From positions 46,444 to 110,443 of the forward strand of contig JAOPUX010000071.1 of NCBI GenBank assembly GCA_025963285.1: a DNA stretch of 64,000 nucleotides. Reading direction: 5' to 3'. This DNA comes from Jatrophihabitans sp. (GTDB taxonomy: Bacteria > Actinomycetota > Actinomycetes > Mycobacteriales > Jatrophihabitantaceae). The position numbers and the translations under genes are program-made. Within the stretch, counting starts at the first letter, position 1. The number at the start of each line of letters is the position of its first letter. Below the pieces are notes generated by a model. That model ran no database searches, was not told the origin of the DNA, and was given only the letters and a program-made list of their open reading frames with translations. Shown one piece after another: positions 50,444-58,398 of the stretch.

Positions 50444-51376
50444 ATGGCCCCCCTCGCCAGAAAGCCGAAGCAGCTTGACCGCAACCCCACGGTGTTCGAA
50501 CTGGCGCCGGGTGGTGCCGGCGGTCTCGTCCTGAGAGCCACCGGTGCGCGTAGGCCGGGAGCCGGCGCCCCGGAGTCGCCACCAGGAGCCGCCGAGGCAG
50601 ACTCCGCCGAGGAGGGTTCGATACTCGAGGAGGTCGATCTGTCTGCCGAGGTCGACCCCGTCGCGCTGGCCCAGGCCCGCCATATCGCCGCCCGGCTCTC
50701 GCTGCGCCGGCCGCCGCACGATGTCCGGCCGCGGCGTGGTTCCGGGGAGCTCGGGCGGATGGGGTTCTCCGACAATGCCGACGACCTCGATCTGGAGGCG
50801 ACGCTCGAGCGACTCGGGGGCAAGCCCGTCCCGGAGGACGACGACATCGTTGTCCGCGATCGGTTGCGTACCAAGCGATCGGTGGTGCTGGCGATCGACG
50901 TCTCCGGTTCGATGCGCGGCGAGCGAATCCGCGCGATCGCAGCGACGGTCGGTGCCCTTGCCCTCGAACTCGCACACGACGACCTGGCGGTCGTCGCGTT
51001 CTGGTCCGACGCGGCAGTCCTGACCGCGCTGGGACGCGTGGCCGATCCGGACCGGTTGCTTCACACCGTGCTCCGCATCCCGGCCAGGGGGCTCACCAAC
51101 GTCGGGCTCCCGCTCGAGGTGGCCGCCCGGCAACTGGCCCGGGTCAGTGCCCGGGACGCCCGAGTCCTGCTGCTCTCGGACTGCGTACACAACGCCGGCC
51201 CGGACCCGCGAATGATCGCCACGAGGCTGCCAAGGCTGGACGTGCTGCTCGAGACCGCCGGCGAGCATGACCTGTCCCTGGGCCGGGACTTGGCGCGCGC
51301 GGGTCGCGGCCGGCTGGCACCGATCCGGACCTATCGTGACGTCCCGGCCGCCCTCGTCGACATCTTCGCACGCTGA
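50444..51376 (+). CDS. VWA-domain protein, MoxR partner
   Basis: A 310-residue protein with a C-terminal von Willebrand A domain (about residues 145-305) and a low-complexity, charged N-terminal half (PGAGAPESPPG and following). The MIDAS metal site is complete: DVSGS (Asp152, Ser154, Ser156), Thr in GLTNVG and Asp in LLSDCVH. No signal peptide or membrane segment is present, so it is cytoplasmic. Such proteins bridge a MoxR ATPase and its client. The ATG at 50444 is the first start after an in-frame stop upstream. The ATPase gene precedes it in the same operon. Confidence 0.88.
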   Translation: MAPLARKPKQLDRNPTVFELAPGGAGGLVLRATGARRPGAGAPESPPGAAEADSAEEGSILEEVDLSAEVDPVALAQARHIAARLSLRRPPHDVRPRRGSGELGRMGFSDNADDLDLEATLERLGGKPVPEDDDIVVRDRLRTKRSVVLAIDVSGSMRGERIRAIAATVGALALELAHDDLAVVAFWSDAAVLTALGRVADPDRLLHTVLRIPARGLTNVGLPLEVAARQLARVSARDARVLLLSDCVHNAGPDPRMIATRLPRLDVLLETAGEHDLSLGRDLARAGRGRLAPIRTYRDVPAALVDIFAR

Positions 51377-51412
51377 GCGCGCGGCCGACGCAGAGCTGAG
51401 TGTGGGGACGGC

Positions 51413-52618
51413 TTACACCACCGCGTGGGCGTGGCCCGGTACCGAGGTGTGGACGTAACCGATCCCCAGGGTCGTCGAGAGCCGGACGGCTGCGAGGTCG
51501 ACGTGGTAGTCGGGGATGATCTCGAAGAGCAGCTCCATCTGCAGGCGCAGCAGCACCCGCGCCAGGTGGATGCCCAAGCACCGGTGGACGCCCCAGCCGA
51601 AGGCGACACTGCCACGCTCGCTGCGCTGCAGGTCGACCTCGGCCGGATCGGTGAAGTGTTCGGGGTCGCGGTTCGCCGCCATGATCACCATGAGTGCGCG
51701 GTCACCCTTGGCCATCTGCACGCCGCCGTACTCCATATCCTTGGTGAGGGTGCGCGCCATTGCGGTGGCCGGCGAGTAGACGCGCACGATCTCCTCGATG
51801 GCCGTGGGGAGCATGTCGGGGTTCTGCTGCAGGTGGCGGCGCTGGTCGGGGTGCTGTTCGAGGTGCACGAGCAGAGCCGCGAGCGCGCCGCTCGTGGTGT
51901 GGAAGCCCGCCAGCAGCAGCACCATGACGATGTCGATGATCTGCGAATCGGAGATCTGGCGGCCGTCGGAGAGCGGCTCGTTGGCGAGGTAGGACATTAG
52001 GTCGTCGGAGGGGTTCTTACGCCGGTCGGCGATCTCGCCGAGGAGTTGCTCCTGCAGCCACCGCTTGTCCTCAGCCATCTGGGCGAGCACACCCGGGTCG
52101 GTCGTCCCCTGGTTGCTCATGCCCCGTTCCATGGCGCCCAGGAACTCGTCACGCCGATCCGTCGACATGCCGAGCATCACCAGGATCATGGTGCCGGGCA
52201 TGATGTCGGCGAGGTCGGGGACGAAGTCCCAGGTGCCCTTCGCCGCCAGCCCCTCGATCAGCTCGCGAATCAGTTCGCGCATCTGCGGCTCACGCTTGCG
52301 CATCGCCTCGAGGGTGAACCACGGGTTCAGATACTTGCGGAACACGTGGTGCTCCGGCGGATCGAGCGTCGTCGGCAGGTGGGTGCTTCCGAAGGACAAG
52401 TCCGGAACCGACGCACCCTTGGCCGAGGAGAACGACTCGTGGTCGCGGAACGCCTCGGTGACGTGGTCGTAGTCGGCCACGACCCAGAAGCCGCCGTAGT
52501 GCTCCGACCAGGAGACCGGACACTCGGCTAGCAGGGTGTCGCTGATCTCGAAGGCCCTGGCAGCAAACGTGCTGGAATGGTGGTCAAAATCTGACCGGGG
52601 AGCGTCACGTGTCGTCAT
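51413..52618 (-). CDS. Cytochrome P450 with His in the I-helix acid position
   Basis: A 401-residue P450 with haem loop FGWGVHRCLG (Cys347) and K-helix EEIVR. The I-helix reads AGFHTT, so the conserved acid before Thr241 is His240. This is rare in P450s, and the enzyme may use a different proton relay. The gene is monocistronic, convergent with the VWA gene and divergent from a PPOX-family gene. The ATG at 52618 is supported by a weak GAGGATGGG upstream. Confidence 0.93.
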   Translation of the reverse strand: MTTRDAPRSDFDHHSSTFAARAFEISDTLLAECPVSWSEHYGGFWVVADYDHVTEAFRDHESFSSAKGASVPDLSFGSTHLPTTLDPPEHHVFRKYLNPWFTLEAMRKREPQMRELIRELIEGLAAKGTWDFVPDLADIMPGTMILVMLGMSTDRRDEFLGAMERGMSNQGTTDPGVLAQMAEDKRWLQEQLLGEIADRRKNPSDDLMSYLANEPLSDGRQISDSQIIDIVMVLLLAGFHTTSGALAALLVHLEQHPDQRRHLQQNPDMLPTAIEEIVRVYSPATAMARTLTKDMEYGGVQMAKGDRALMVIMAANRDPEHFTDPAEVDLQRSERGSVAFGWGVHRCLGIHLARVLLRLQMELLFEIIPDYHVDLAAVRLSTTLGIGYVHTSVPGHAHAVV

Positions 52619-52723
52619 GTGGAGCCCATCCTCGTCGTTGGATCGCCTACGATACCGCGGGCTGTGTGACTTTGGAACGGGTCGGAGCAGTATCGACGCC
52701 TATCGTGTTGGTACCTTTATGGG

Positions 52724-53212
52724 ATGGCACAGCTTGAGCAGCGACGGAACCGGTCCCTGGCCATGTCTCCCGCCGAAATCGATGAATTCCTGGCCCAGCA
52801 ACGCACCTGTCGGGTGGCGAGTGTGAGCCCCGCTGGGCGGCCGCACGTGTCGCCGCTGTGGTTCGTGTGGGACGGCCACGCGCTGTGGCTGAACTCGGTG
52901 GTACGGAGCCAGCGGTGGCGCGATCTCGAACGCAACCCGTGGGTCTCGATCGTCGTGGACGCAGGCGAGGAATACACCGAGTTGCGCGGTGTCGAACTCT
53001 CGGGGTCGGTCCGGCAGATGTCGGAGGTGCCGCGCACGGCCGCGCCCCTGGCTGCCGTGGCCGATGCGGAGTCGCGCTACGCGCGCAAGTATGCCGGTGC
53101 AGGTGAATTCCGGCCCGACGGGCGGCACGCGTGGCTGTGCCTCGAGCCGGAGAAGATCGTCAGCTGGGACTTCCGCAAGAACCCGAGACTTCAGGCCCCA
53201 CAGGCGGGCTGA
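52724..53212 (+). CDS. PPOX-class (pyridoxamine oxidase-like) F420/FMN-binding protein
   Basis: A 162-residue split beta-barrel protein of the pyridoxamine 5'-phosphate oxidase-like superfamily, a family that uses FMN or F420 in actinobacteria. The opening FLAQQRTCRVASVSPAGRPHVSPLWFVWDG is the classical flavin-binding start (cited here as RTCRVASVSPAGRPHVSPL). A reductase for an enone or an oxidised cofactor is plausible but unproved. It is monocistronic. The ATG at 52724 lies just after TTGGTACCTTTAT without a Shine-Dalgarno sequence, so translation may be leaderless. Confidence 0.82.
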   Translation: MAQLEQRRNRSLAMSPAEIDEFLAQQRTCRVASVSPAGRPHVSPLWFVWDGHALWLNSVVRSQRWRDLERNPWVSIVVDAGEEYTELRGVELSGSVRQMSEVPRTAAPLAAVADAESRYARKYAGAGEFRPDGRHAWLCLEPEKIVSWDFRKNPRLQAPQAG

Positions 53213-53223
53213 GCGCCCCTCGA

Positions 53224-54006
53224 TCAGATCGAGAGGCCGCCGTCGGCGACCAGCATCTGGCCCGTTACGAAGGACGCATCGTCGGAGAGCATGAAGGCCA
53301 CCGTCGCGGCGATCTCCGACGGCTCGCTGACCCGCTGCATGGGGATGCGCTCCCGCAACCGCTCGGGCCCGCCGGGGGCCTCCAGGAGCCGGTCGATCAT
53401 GCGGGTGCGGATGTGGCCCGGGCCGACAGCGTTGACTCGAACCCCGGAGGCCGCGCAGTCGCGCGCAGCTGCGCGGGTCATCCCGAGCACCGCGTGCTTG
53501 CTGGCGGCATAGGCGATGACGCCGCCACTCTGGACGGTCCGGGCGGTATAGGAGGCGACGTTGACGATGGCCCCCCGTCCCGTCGGCACCAGGTGCTCCA
53601 ACTGCGCGCGCATGCACCGAAAGACCGCATGCACATTGACGTCGAACGTCTCGTCCCACAGGTCGTCGGAGTAGCCGATCACCCCCTGTGCCGGTGGGCT
53701 CATGCCGGCGCTGTTCACCGCCCCGTCCAGGCGGCCGAAGGAGGCGAGGGCGGCGTCGACCATGCGCTGCGGTGCGCTGCGGTCGGTGACATCGGCGACC
53801 ACCGCCACGACCGATCCACCGCGCGCGCCCACCTCGGCCACGAGTGCGGCGCATGCGGCGCTGCGCCGGCCCACCGCGACAACCGCCGCCCCCTCCTCGA
53901 CGAGTCGGAGGACGCAGGCATGGCCCAGGCCACCGGTGGCTCCGGTGACTATGAGGACACGTCCCTCGAAGCGGCGAAGGGGCGTTGACGGCCCGTCCTG
54001 AGGCAT
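53224..54006 (-). CDS. SDR family oxidoreductase
   Basis: A 260-residue classical short-chain dehydrogenase with TGATGGLGHA as cofactor motif, VNSAGMS in place of NNAG, active site NVASYTARTVQSGGVIAYAASK (Ser, Tyr, Lys; cited as VASYTA and YAASK) and the C-terminal TGQMLVADGGLS. The ATG at 54006 was chosen because GGAGA lies six bases upstream and the frame above it covers the promoter. It stands alone on the minus strand and diverges from the SnoaL/crotonase operon across a region with an exact ACAATATTGT palindrome. Confidence 0.9.
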   Translation of the reverse strand: MPQDGPSTPLRRFEGRVLIVTGATGGLGHACVLRLVEEGAAVVAVGRRSAACAALVAEVGARGGSVVAVVADVTDRSAPQRMVDAALASFGRLDGAVNSAGMSPPAQGVIGYSDDLWDETFDVNVHAVFRCMRAQLEHLVPTGRGAIVNVASYTARTVQSGGVIAYAASKHAVLGMTRAAARDCAASGVRVNAVGPGHIRTRMIDRLLEAPGGPERLRERIPMQRVSEPSEIAATVAFMLSDDASFVTGQMLVADGGLSI

Positions 54007-54032
54007 GGCGATCTCCGATTCTCTATCGTCGT

Positions 54033-54042
54033 ACAATATTGT
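54033..54042. promoter_or_regulatory. ACAATATTGT palindrome in a divergent promoter
   Basis: The 10-nt perfect palindrome ACAATATTGT lies between the SDR gene (-, start 54006) and the SnoaL gene (+, start 54114), in the AT-rich stretch GTACAATATTGTTATCGATA. The core CAATATTG also occurs at 43474-43481. It is a good candidate operator, but binding is not shown. Confidence 0.45.
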
Positions 54043-54113
54043 TATCGATAAGGTAGCGAGCATTTCTGTGCCTGTCGCCGACATCGGCCGCGCCTGAGGA
54101 GGCATCGTCCCGG

Positions 54114-54638
54114 ATGGATCTCGAAACCCGATTGGCAGAGTTGGAGAGCCGCCTCGCCGAACTCGAGGACGAGCGGCGGATCCGTGACCTGCTTGCGCGC
54201 TACGGCTACTATGCCGACGCCTGCCTCGACGAGGAGTACTACGCCCTCTTCACCGACGACTGTGTGATGGACGTGTCCTCGGGGCGGCCCGAGGATCCGT
54301 ACGAGGTGATCCGGTGGGAGGGGCAGGAGGCCATGCGTAACTTCATGGCCGTCCGGACGGCCGGGCACGGTGACGGCTTCGCCGGTCGCAGCCTGCACAT
54401 GCAGGGCAACAACAATTCGATCCGGGTGGACGGCGACTCTGCGGTAGCCAACAACTATTCCTTCATCCTGCATCAGGACGGCGCGGAGATCCGGCTGGTC
54501 AGCGCCTCGATCAACGAGTGGCACTTTCGCAGGGTCGACGGCGAGTGGCGTTTCTCCGAACGCAAACGGCGCATGGTCGGCGCTCCTGACACCGCGACGG
54601 TGCTGCGCGCGAGCGAACCGTCGGGTGGCGATGCATGA
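54114..54638 (+). CDS. SnoaL-like/NTF2-fold protein
   Basis: A 174-residue NTF2-like protein. A short charged coiled-coil (LETRLAELESRLAELEDERRIRD, residues 3-25, not quoted in full) precedes the fold; the strand DLLARYGYYADACLDEEYYALF and C-terminal NEWHFRRVDGEWRFSERKRR are typical. It probably binds or transforms a small hydrophobic intermediate. Its stop is coupled (ATGA) to the crotonase gene. The ATG at 54114 has GAGGAGG about 13 bases upstream, slightly far. Confidence 0.85.
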   Translation: MDLETRLAELESRLAELEDERRIRDLLARYGYYADACLDEEYYALFTDDCVMDVSSGRPEDPYEVIRWEGQEAMRNFMAVRTAGHGDGFAGRSLHMQGNNNSIRVDGDSAVANNYSFILHQDGAEIRLVSASINEWHFRRVDGEWRFSERKRRMVGAPDTATVLRASEPSGGDA

Positions 54639-55513
54639 GCGACCGTGCGGGCGACCCCGTATTCGACAACATCATCTACGAGGTCTCCGACCGGATCGCC
54701 ACGATCACGCTCAACCGCCCCGAGAGGCGCAATGCGTTGAGCCCGGCGCTGCGCAATGAGCTGGTCTGTGCTCTGAAGGCCGCCGAGGTAGACGACGAGG
54801 TCACGCTCGTCCTGCTGCAGGGGGCGGGCACGGCGTTCTGCGCCGGGTACGACATGAACAGTTATGCCGGTAACGAGGCCGAACCTGAGCGCCCGGCGGG
54901 CTGGAACCATTCGCCGTTGTTCGAGTCCTGGACCGGCCAGTTCCCGCGAAGCTGCCTGCGGGACTGGTTCACGATCTGGGACCTGCTCAAACCGGTGGTG
55001 GCGAAGATTCACGGGTTCTGCCTGGCGGGCGGTTCCGAGATCATGTCGATGTGTGACATCGTCTTTGCCGCTGACGACACGCTGATCGGCTATCCCCCCA
55101 CCCGGGCACAGTCGACGCCGGATATCGAGTACTTCCCGTGGAAGATGTCGATGGCCCAGGCGAAGTATCTACAGCTGACGGGCAACTCCGTGACAGGCAA
55201 GCGGGCCGCCGAGATCGGTTGGATCGCGAAGAGCTTCCCGGCCCCCGAGCTCGACGACCAGGTGGCACGCGAGCTGCGTGCGATGGCGCAGCTGCATCCG
55301 GCAATGCTCGCTGCGAACAAACAGGCCCTCAACCAGAGCTACGAGACGATGGGGATCCGGGCAGCCATGCAGGCTGCAGTGCCCTGGTACGCGCTGGCGC
55401 GCAGCTTCCGCCCGGGGGCCGGCGAGTTCCAGCAGCTGGCCGCTGCCGAGGGGCTGAAGGCGGCTCTGGCCTGGCGTGACGGGCCGTTCCAGGCCGAGGG
55501 CTTCCCGCTGTGA
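54635..55513 (+). CDS. Crotonase (enoyl-CoA hydratase/isomerase family), possibly not a hydratase
   Basis: A 292-residue crotonase. The oxyanion-hole motif CAGYDM and the first catalytic acid (GGSEIMSMCD) are present. The second acid, in the usual FxxPE, is replaced (IGYPPTR), so simple hydration is doubtful; isomerase, hydrolase or ring-cleaving activity is possible. A large insertion (NEAEPERPAGWNHSPLF and following, about residues 83-112) is unusual for the core. The start overlaps the SnoaL stop. The epimerase gene follows within 25 nt, so three or four genes are co-transcribed. Confidence 0.88.
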   Translation: MSDRAGDPVFDNIIYEVSDRIATITLNRPERRNALSPALRNELVCALKAAEVDDEVTLVLLQGAGTAFCAGYDMNSYAGNEAEPERPAGWNHSPLFESWTGQFPRSCLRDWFTIWDLLKPVVAKIHGFCLAGGSEIMSMCDIVFAADDTLIGYPPTRAQSTPDIEYFPWKMSMAQAKYLQLTGNSVTGKRAAEIGWIAKSFPAPELDDQVARELRAMAQLHPAMLAANKQALNQSYETMGIRAAMQAAVPWYALARSFRPGAGEFQQLAAAEGLKAALAWRDGPFQAEGFPL

Positions 55514-55538
55514 ACCCGTGGGGGCCGAGGGTGGCGCG

Positions 55539-56678
55539 GTGAGTGCGGCCGGAGCCGGTCAGCGGGTGCTCGTAATCGGGGGGACGGGCCCGACCGGCCC
55601 GCACATCGTGGGCGGGCTGCTCGAACGCGGTTATGAGGTCACCGTCCTGCATCGGGGCAGTCACGAGATCCCCGAGCTCGCAGCCGTCGAGCATGTGCAT
55701 GCCGACCCGCACTTCCGGGAGAGTGTCGAGGACGCCCTGGGGTCGCGGCGCTTCGAGCTCGTCGTGGCCACCTATGGGCGCGTGCGGCACGTGGCCGACG
55801 CCTTGGCCGGATCGTGTGACACCTTCGTCTCCGTTGGTGGCGCGCCGGTCTATCCCGGCTACCACGATCCACACACCCTCTGGCCGCACGGAATGCCGAT
55901 CGCCGCGACGGAGGCGGCGGCCGACCGCGGGCGGGTGCCGGATGCCGAGGAGTCGGCTGGTGCTCGCTTCTCTCGGCTGATCCGCGAGGCCGAGCGCCAT
56001 GTGATGCAGCTGCACGAGCAGGGCGCGTTTCGGGCGACGATCTTCCGTTACCCCGCCATCTACGGTGCGAGGCAGGTGTACCCCCGGGAGTGGTCGATCA
56101 TCCGGCGGGTACTCGACGGCCGCGAGTACATCATCGTCCCCGATGCGGGGCTGACGCTGCTGACCCGGTGCTCGGCCCAGAACGCCGCGCACTTCCTGCT
56201 CAGCGCGGTCGACCGGCCGGAGGTCGCGGCGGGTGAGGTCTTCAACGCCGCTGACCTGCAGCAGTACAGCCTCGCGCAGTGGATCCAGCTGACCGCGGTG
56301 GCCGCCGGACGGGAGCTGCGCCTCGTGTCGATGCCCTTCGAGCTCGCCGGGCCCGGGCGGGCGCTCTTCCCGCTGCCCACCACGGCCCATGGACTGCTCA
56401 GCCCGCAGAAGGCGGTCGACCTGCTCGGCTACCACGAGCCTGTGTCGGCTTCCGCCGCCCTGGGTGAGGCCGTCCGGTGGTGGATCGAGAACCCTCCCGA
56501 CAGCCGGGTCCTCAAGAACTATCTCGACACCTTCGACTACGCCGAGGAGGACAGGGTCGTTGCCGCCTACCGCGCCGCGACCAAGGAGTTGCTCGAGTCG
56601 CAGGCACCTGCTGGGACGGCCGCCCATCCCTACGCCCATCCGAAGCAACCCGGTGGCACCGACCACCGCCAGCGGTGA
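55539..56678 (+). CDS. NAD-dependent epimerase/dehydratase family protein
   Basis: A 379-residue extended-SDR protein. Cofactor motif GGTGPTG near residue 14, then ATYGRVRHVADAL and FRYPAIYGARQVYPRE. The canonical YxxxK is not evident; the family also contains non-enzymatic regulators. The start was taken at the GTG at 55539, which has GAGG eight bases upstream; an in-frame GTG at 55518 is possible. It lies between a crotonase and an HtaA-domain protein in one operon. Substrate unknown. Confidence 0.82.
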   Translation: MSAAGAGQRVLVIGGTGPTGPHIVGGLLERGYEVTVLHRGSHEIPELAAVEHVHADPHFRESVEDALGSRRFELVVATYGRVRHVADALAGSCDTFVSVGGAPVYPGYHDPHTLWPHGMPIAATEAAADRGRVPDAEESAGARFSRLIREAERHVMQLHEQGAFRATIFRYPAIYGARQVYPREWSIIRRVLDGREYIIVPDAGLTLLTRCSAQNAAHFLLSAVDRPEVAAGEVFNAADLQQYSLAQWIQLTAVAAGRELRLVSMPFELAGPGRALFPLPTTAHGLLSPQKAVDLLGYHEPVSASAALGEAVRWWIENPPDSRVLKNYLDTFDYAEEDRVVAAYRAATKELLESQAPAGTAAHPYAHPKQPGGTDHRQR

Positions 56679-56682
56679 CCGG

Positions 56683-57192
56683 GTGACGTCGACGCGAGAG
56701 GACAGCCAGCCGAGCCAGCCGCTGGGGCTGGTCTGGGCCATCAAGCGGTCATTTGTCGAGTACGTGCGCCGCATGTCTGACGGCAAGGGTTGGATCGGTG
56801 ACCGTGCGGTTCCGTTCAGCGACGACAGGATCTTCTTCACCTATGACGCCGACGCGAGCCGCCCCGGCGCCTGGTCCTTCCAGGGCGATGTCCGGTTCTC
56901 CGGTCACTTCGGGATGCTGTTCGTCCGGCTCGCAAACCCAACCGTCACGCTCGTGGACGGGAGGGCCTCGCTGACGATAGAGGAGTCGTCCGAGACGGCT
57001 CGTGCCGATCGGCTGGAGCTGGTCACGATGCGCCTAGACCTGATGGAGACGGTCGGGGGTGTCGAATACTGGTACGGCACCGACGCCGTCCTTGCCGCGG
57101 GTGGGGTCGAGCTGTTCAACAATGTCTACGCGGTGGGGGAGCCGTTCGAACCCCTGGTACTCGTGGTCCCGGCGGAGCTCACCGACCCCTGA
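56683..57192 (+). CDS. HtaA-domain protein
   Basis: A 169-residue protein with one HtaA domain (PF04213-like; about residues 13-168): LVWAIKRSFVEYVRRM, then GWIGDRAVPFSDDRIFFTYD and SFQGDVRFSGHFGMLFVRLANPTVTLVDG. HtaA domains bind haem in secreted corynebacterial haem-uptake proteins. Here no signal peptide, lipobox or anchor is present, so it looks cytoplasmic. In a P450-rich locus a haem-related role is possible, but other ligands are equally possible. The start is GTG at 56683, five nt after the previous stop. Confidence 0.78.
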   Translation: MTSTREDSQPSQPLGLVWAIKRSFVEYVRRMSDGKGWIGDRAVPFSDDRIFFTYDADASRPGAWSFQGDVRFSGHFGMLFVRLANPTVTLVDGRASLTIEESSETARADRLELVTMRLDLMETVGGVEYWYGTDAVLAAGGVELFNNVYAVGEPFEPLVLVVPAELTDP

Positions 57193-57205
57193 GCAGGTAG
57201 GCGGG

Positions 57206-57856
57206 TTAGAAGCGGTCGACGCTCATGACCGAGTCCAGCGGGGCCCGCTCGGCGGCGTTGAAACGGTTCTCACCCTTGATGCGGGCGACCGGCAGCAGGC
57301 AGGACTGCGTCCAGCCTGCCGGGATACCCAGAAGCTCAGCGGCCTCGGCGTGACGCATGAGGTGCAGGGTGGTCAGGCATGTTCCGTAACCACGAGTGCG
57401 CAGGGCGAGCTGGAAGTTCCACACGGCCGGGTAGATCGAGGCGTACAGCGTCGCCCGGATCAGCTCGGTGTCGGCTGGATGCGGGGGCATGTAGGGCCGC
57501 ACGCACGGCACGACGAGGACCGGAGCTGCGCCGATGTTCTCCGCCAGGTACGCGGCCGAACGCATCACCCGAAGACGGGTGTCGTCCGGCGCCTCAGTCG
57601 TGGCCACGAGCGGCGCTGTTCTGGCGCGCCGTTCGTGAAACGCCTCGAGGTAGAGCGCACCGAGCCGCGTGCGCACGGCCGGGTCGGTGATGACGATCCA
57701 TCTCCAGCTCTGCTCGTTCGATCCGCTGGGGGCATGCAGGGCGGTGCTCAGGGCCGCGGTGATCTCGGAGAGGTCGACCGGCGCCTGCAGGTCGAGCCGG
57801 CGGCGGATCGACCGGGTGGTCGTGAGCAGCTCATCGACGCCCAGCACCTCGGTCAC
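57206..57856 (-). CDS. Nitroreductase-family FMN protein
   Basis: A 216-residue member of the nitroreductase family. The N-terminal RSIRRRL and ALHAPSGSNEQSWRWIVI are the FMN-binding signature, and the C-terminal GYGTCLTTLHLMRHAEAAELLGIPAGW is also standard. The family reduces nitro groups, quinones or enones with NAD(P)H. The GTG at 57856 overlaps the SnoaL stop, so it is translationally coupled. It converges on the HtaA gene. Confidence 0.87.
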   Translation of the reverse strand: MTEVLGVDELLTTTRSIRRRLDLQAPVDLSEITAALSTALHAPSGSNEQSWRWIVITDPAVRTRLGALYLEAFHERRARTAPLVATTEAPDDTRLRVMRSAAYLAENIGAAPVLVVPCVRPYMPPHPADTELIRATLYASIYPAVWNFQLALRTRGYGTCLTTLHLMRHAEAAELLGIPAGWTQSCLLPVARIKGENRFNAAERAPLDSVMSVDRF

Positions 57857-58398
57857 CGGGCGGCACCGTCGAAGACGAGCGGCCGCTCATAGGAGATGTC
57901 GCTCTGGTCGCGGCTGATCGCGCCCGGTTGCACCCGAACGACAGGGGGCAGGTCCGGCTCGCTCACCCCGCCGGTCCACTCGACCAGCGAGGCCCGATAG
58001 GCAATGGCCCACCGCCCGTCGCGACGCTCGAACCGGTCGACGTACCGCCCGCCGTGCAGGGTCACGGGGGTGCCGGAGATGTTGCGCCCTACCATCATCA
58101 TGTACGTCTCGGTGTGGGCGACGTCGCCGGCGAGTTCGCAGCTGTGGTTCATGATGTAGTGCTGGTGACCGTACTGGCTACGCCGGTGGCCCGCGAACGC
58201 CCACTCGATGAACTCGTCGACCGTCCCGCAGTGGATGCCGTGGTTGTCGATCGCGTCCGGGTGGTAGGCCGATCGAAGCAACTGCTCGTCGAGTCGGTCG
58301 ACGCCGCGGCAGTAGCGGTTGAGGCAGTCGAGGATGTCCTGCCGGTCTAGCAGCTGCTGGACCCGCTCGGGGTCGGGGTGGGCTGCGTCCGCGCCCAT
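57853..58398 (-). CDS. SnoaL-like/NTF2-fold protein
   Basis: A 181-residue SnoaL_4-type protein. The segments DRQDILDCLNRYCRGVDRLD, LRSAYHPDAIDNHG, the long middle segment with a His pair (QYGHQHYIMNHSCEL), and RFERRDGRWAIAYRASLVEW mark the family, which contains small hydratases and cyclases with catalytic Asp/His. It sits between an aldehyde dehydrogenase and a nitroreductase, overlapping each by one to four nt, so it is part of a three-gene operon. Confidence 0.87.
   Translation of the reverse strand: MGADAAHPDPERVQQLLDRQDILDCLNRYCRGVDRLDEQLLRSAYHPDAIDNHGIHCGTVDEFIEWAFAGHRRSQYGHQHYIMNHSCELAGDVAHTETYMMMVGRNISGTPVTLHGGRYVDRFERRDGRWAIAYRASLVEWTGGVSEPDLPPVVRVQPGAISRDQSDISYERPLVFDGAAR

Noticed and set aside
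55329..56840. 503-residue minus-strand frame over crotonase and epimerase genes
   Set aside because: It spans two coupled plus-strand genes and has no domain; a GC-bias artefact.
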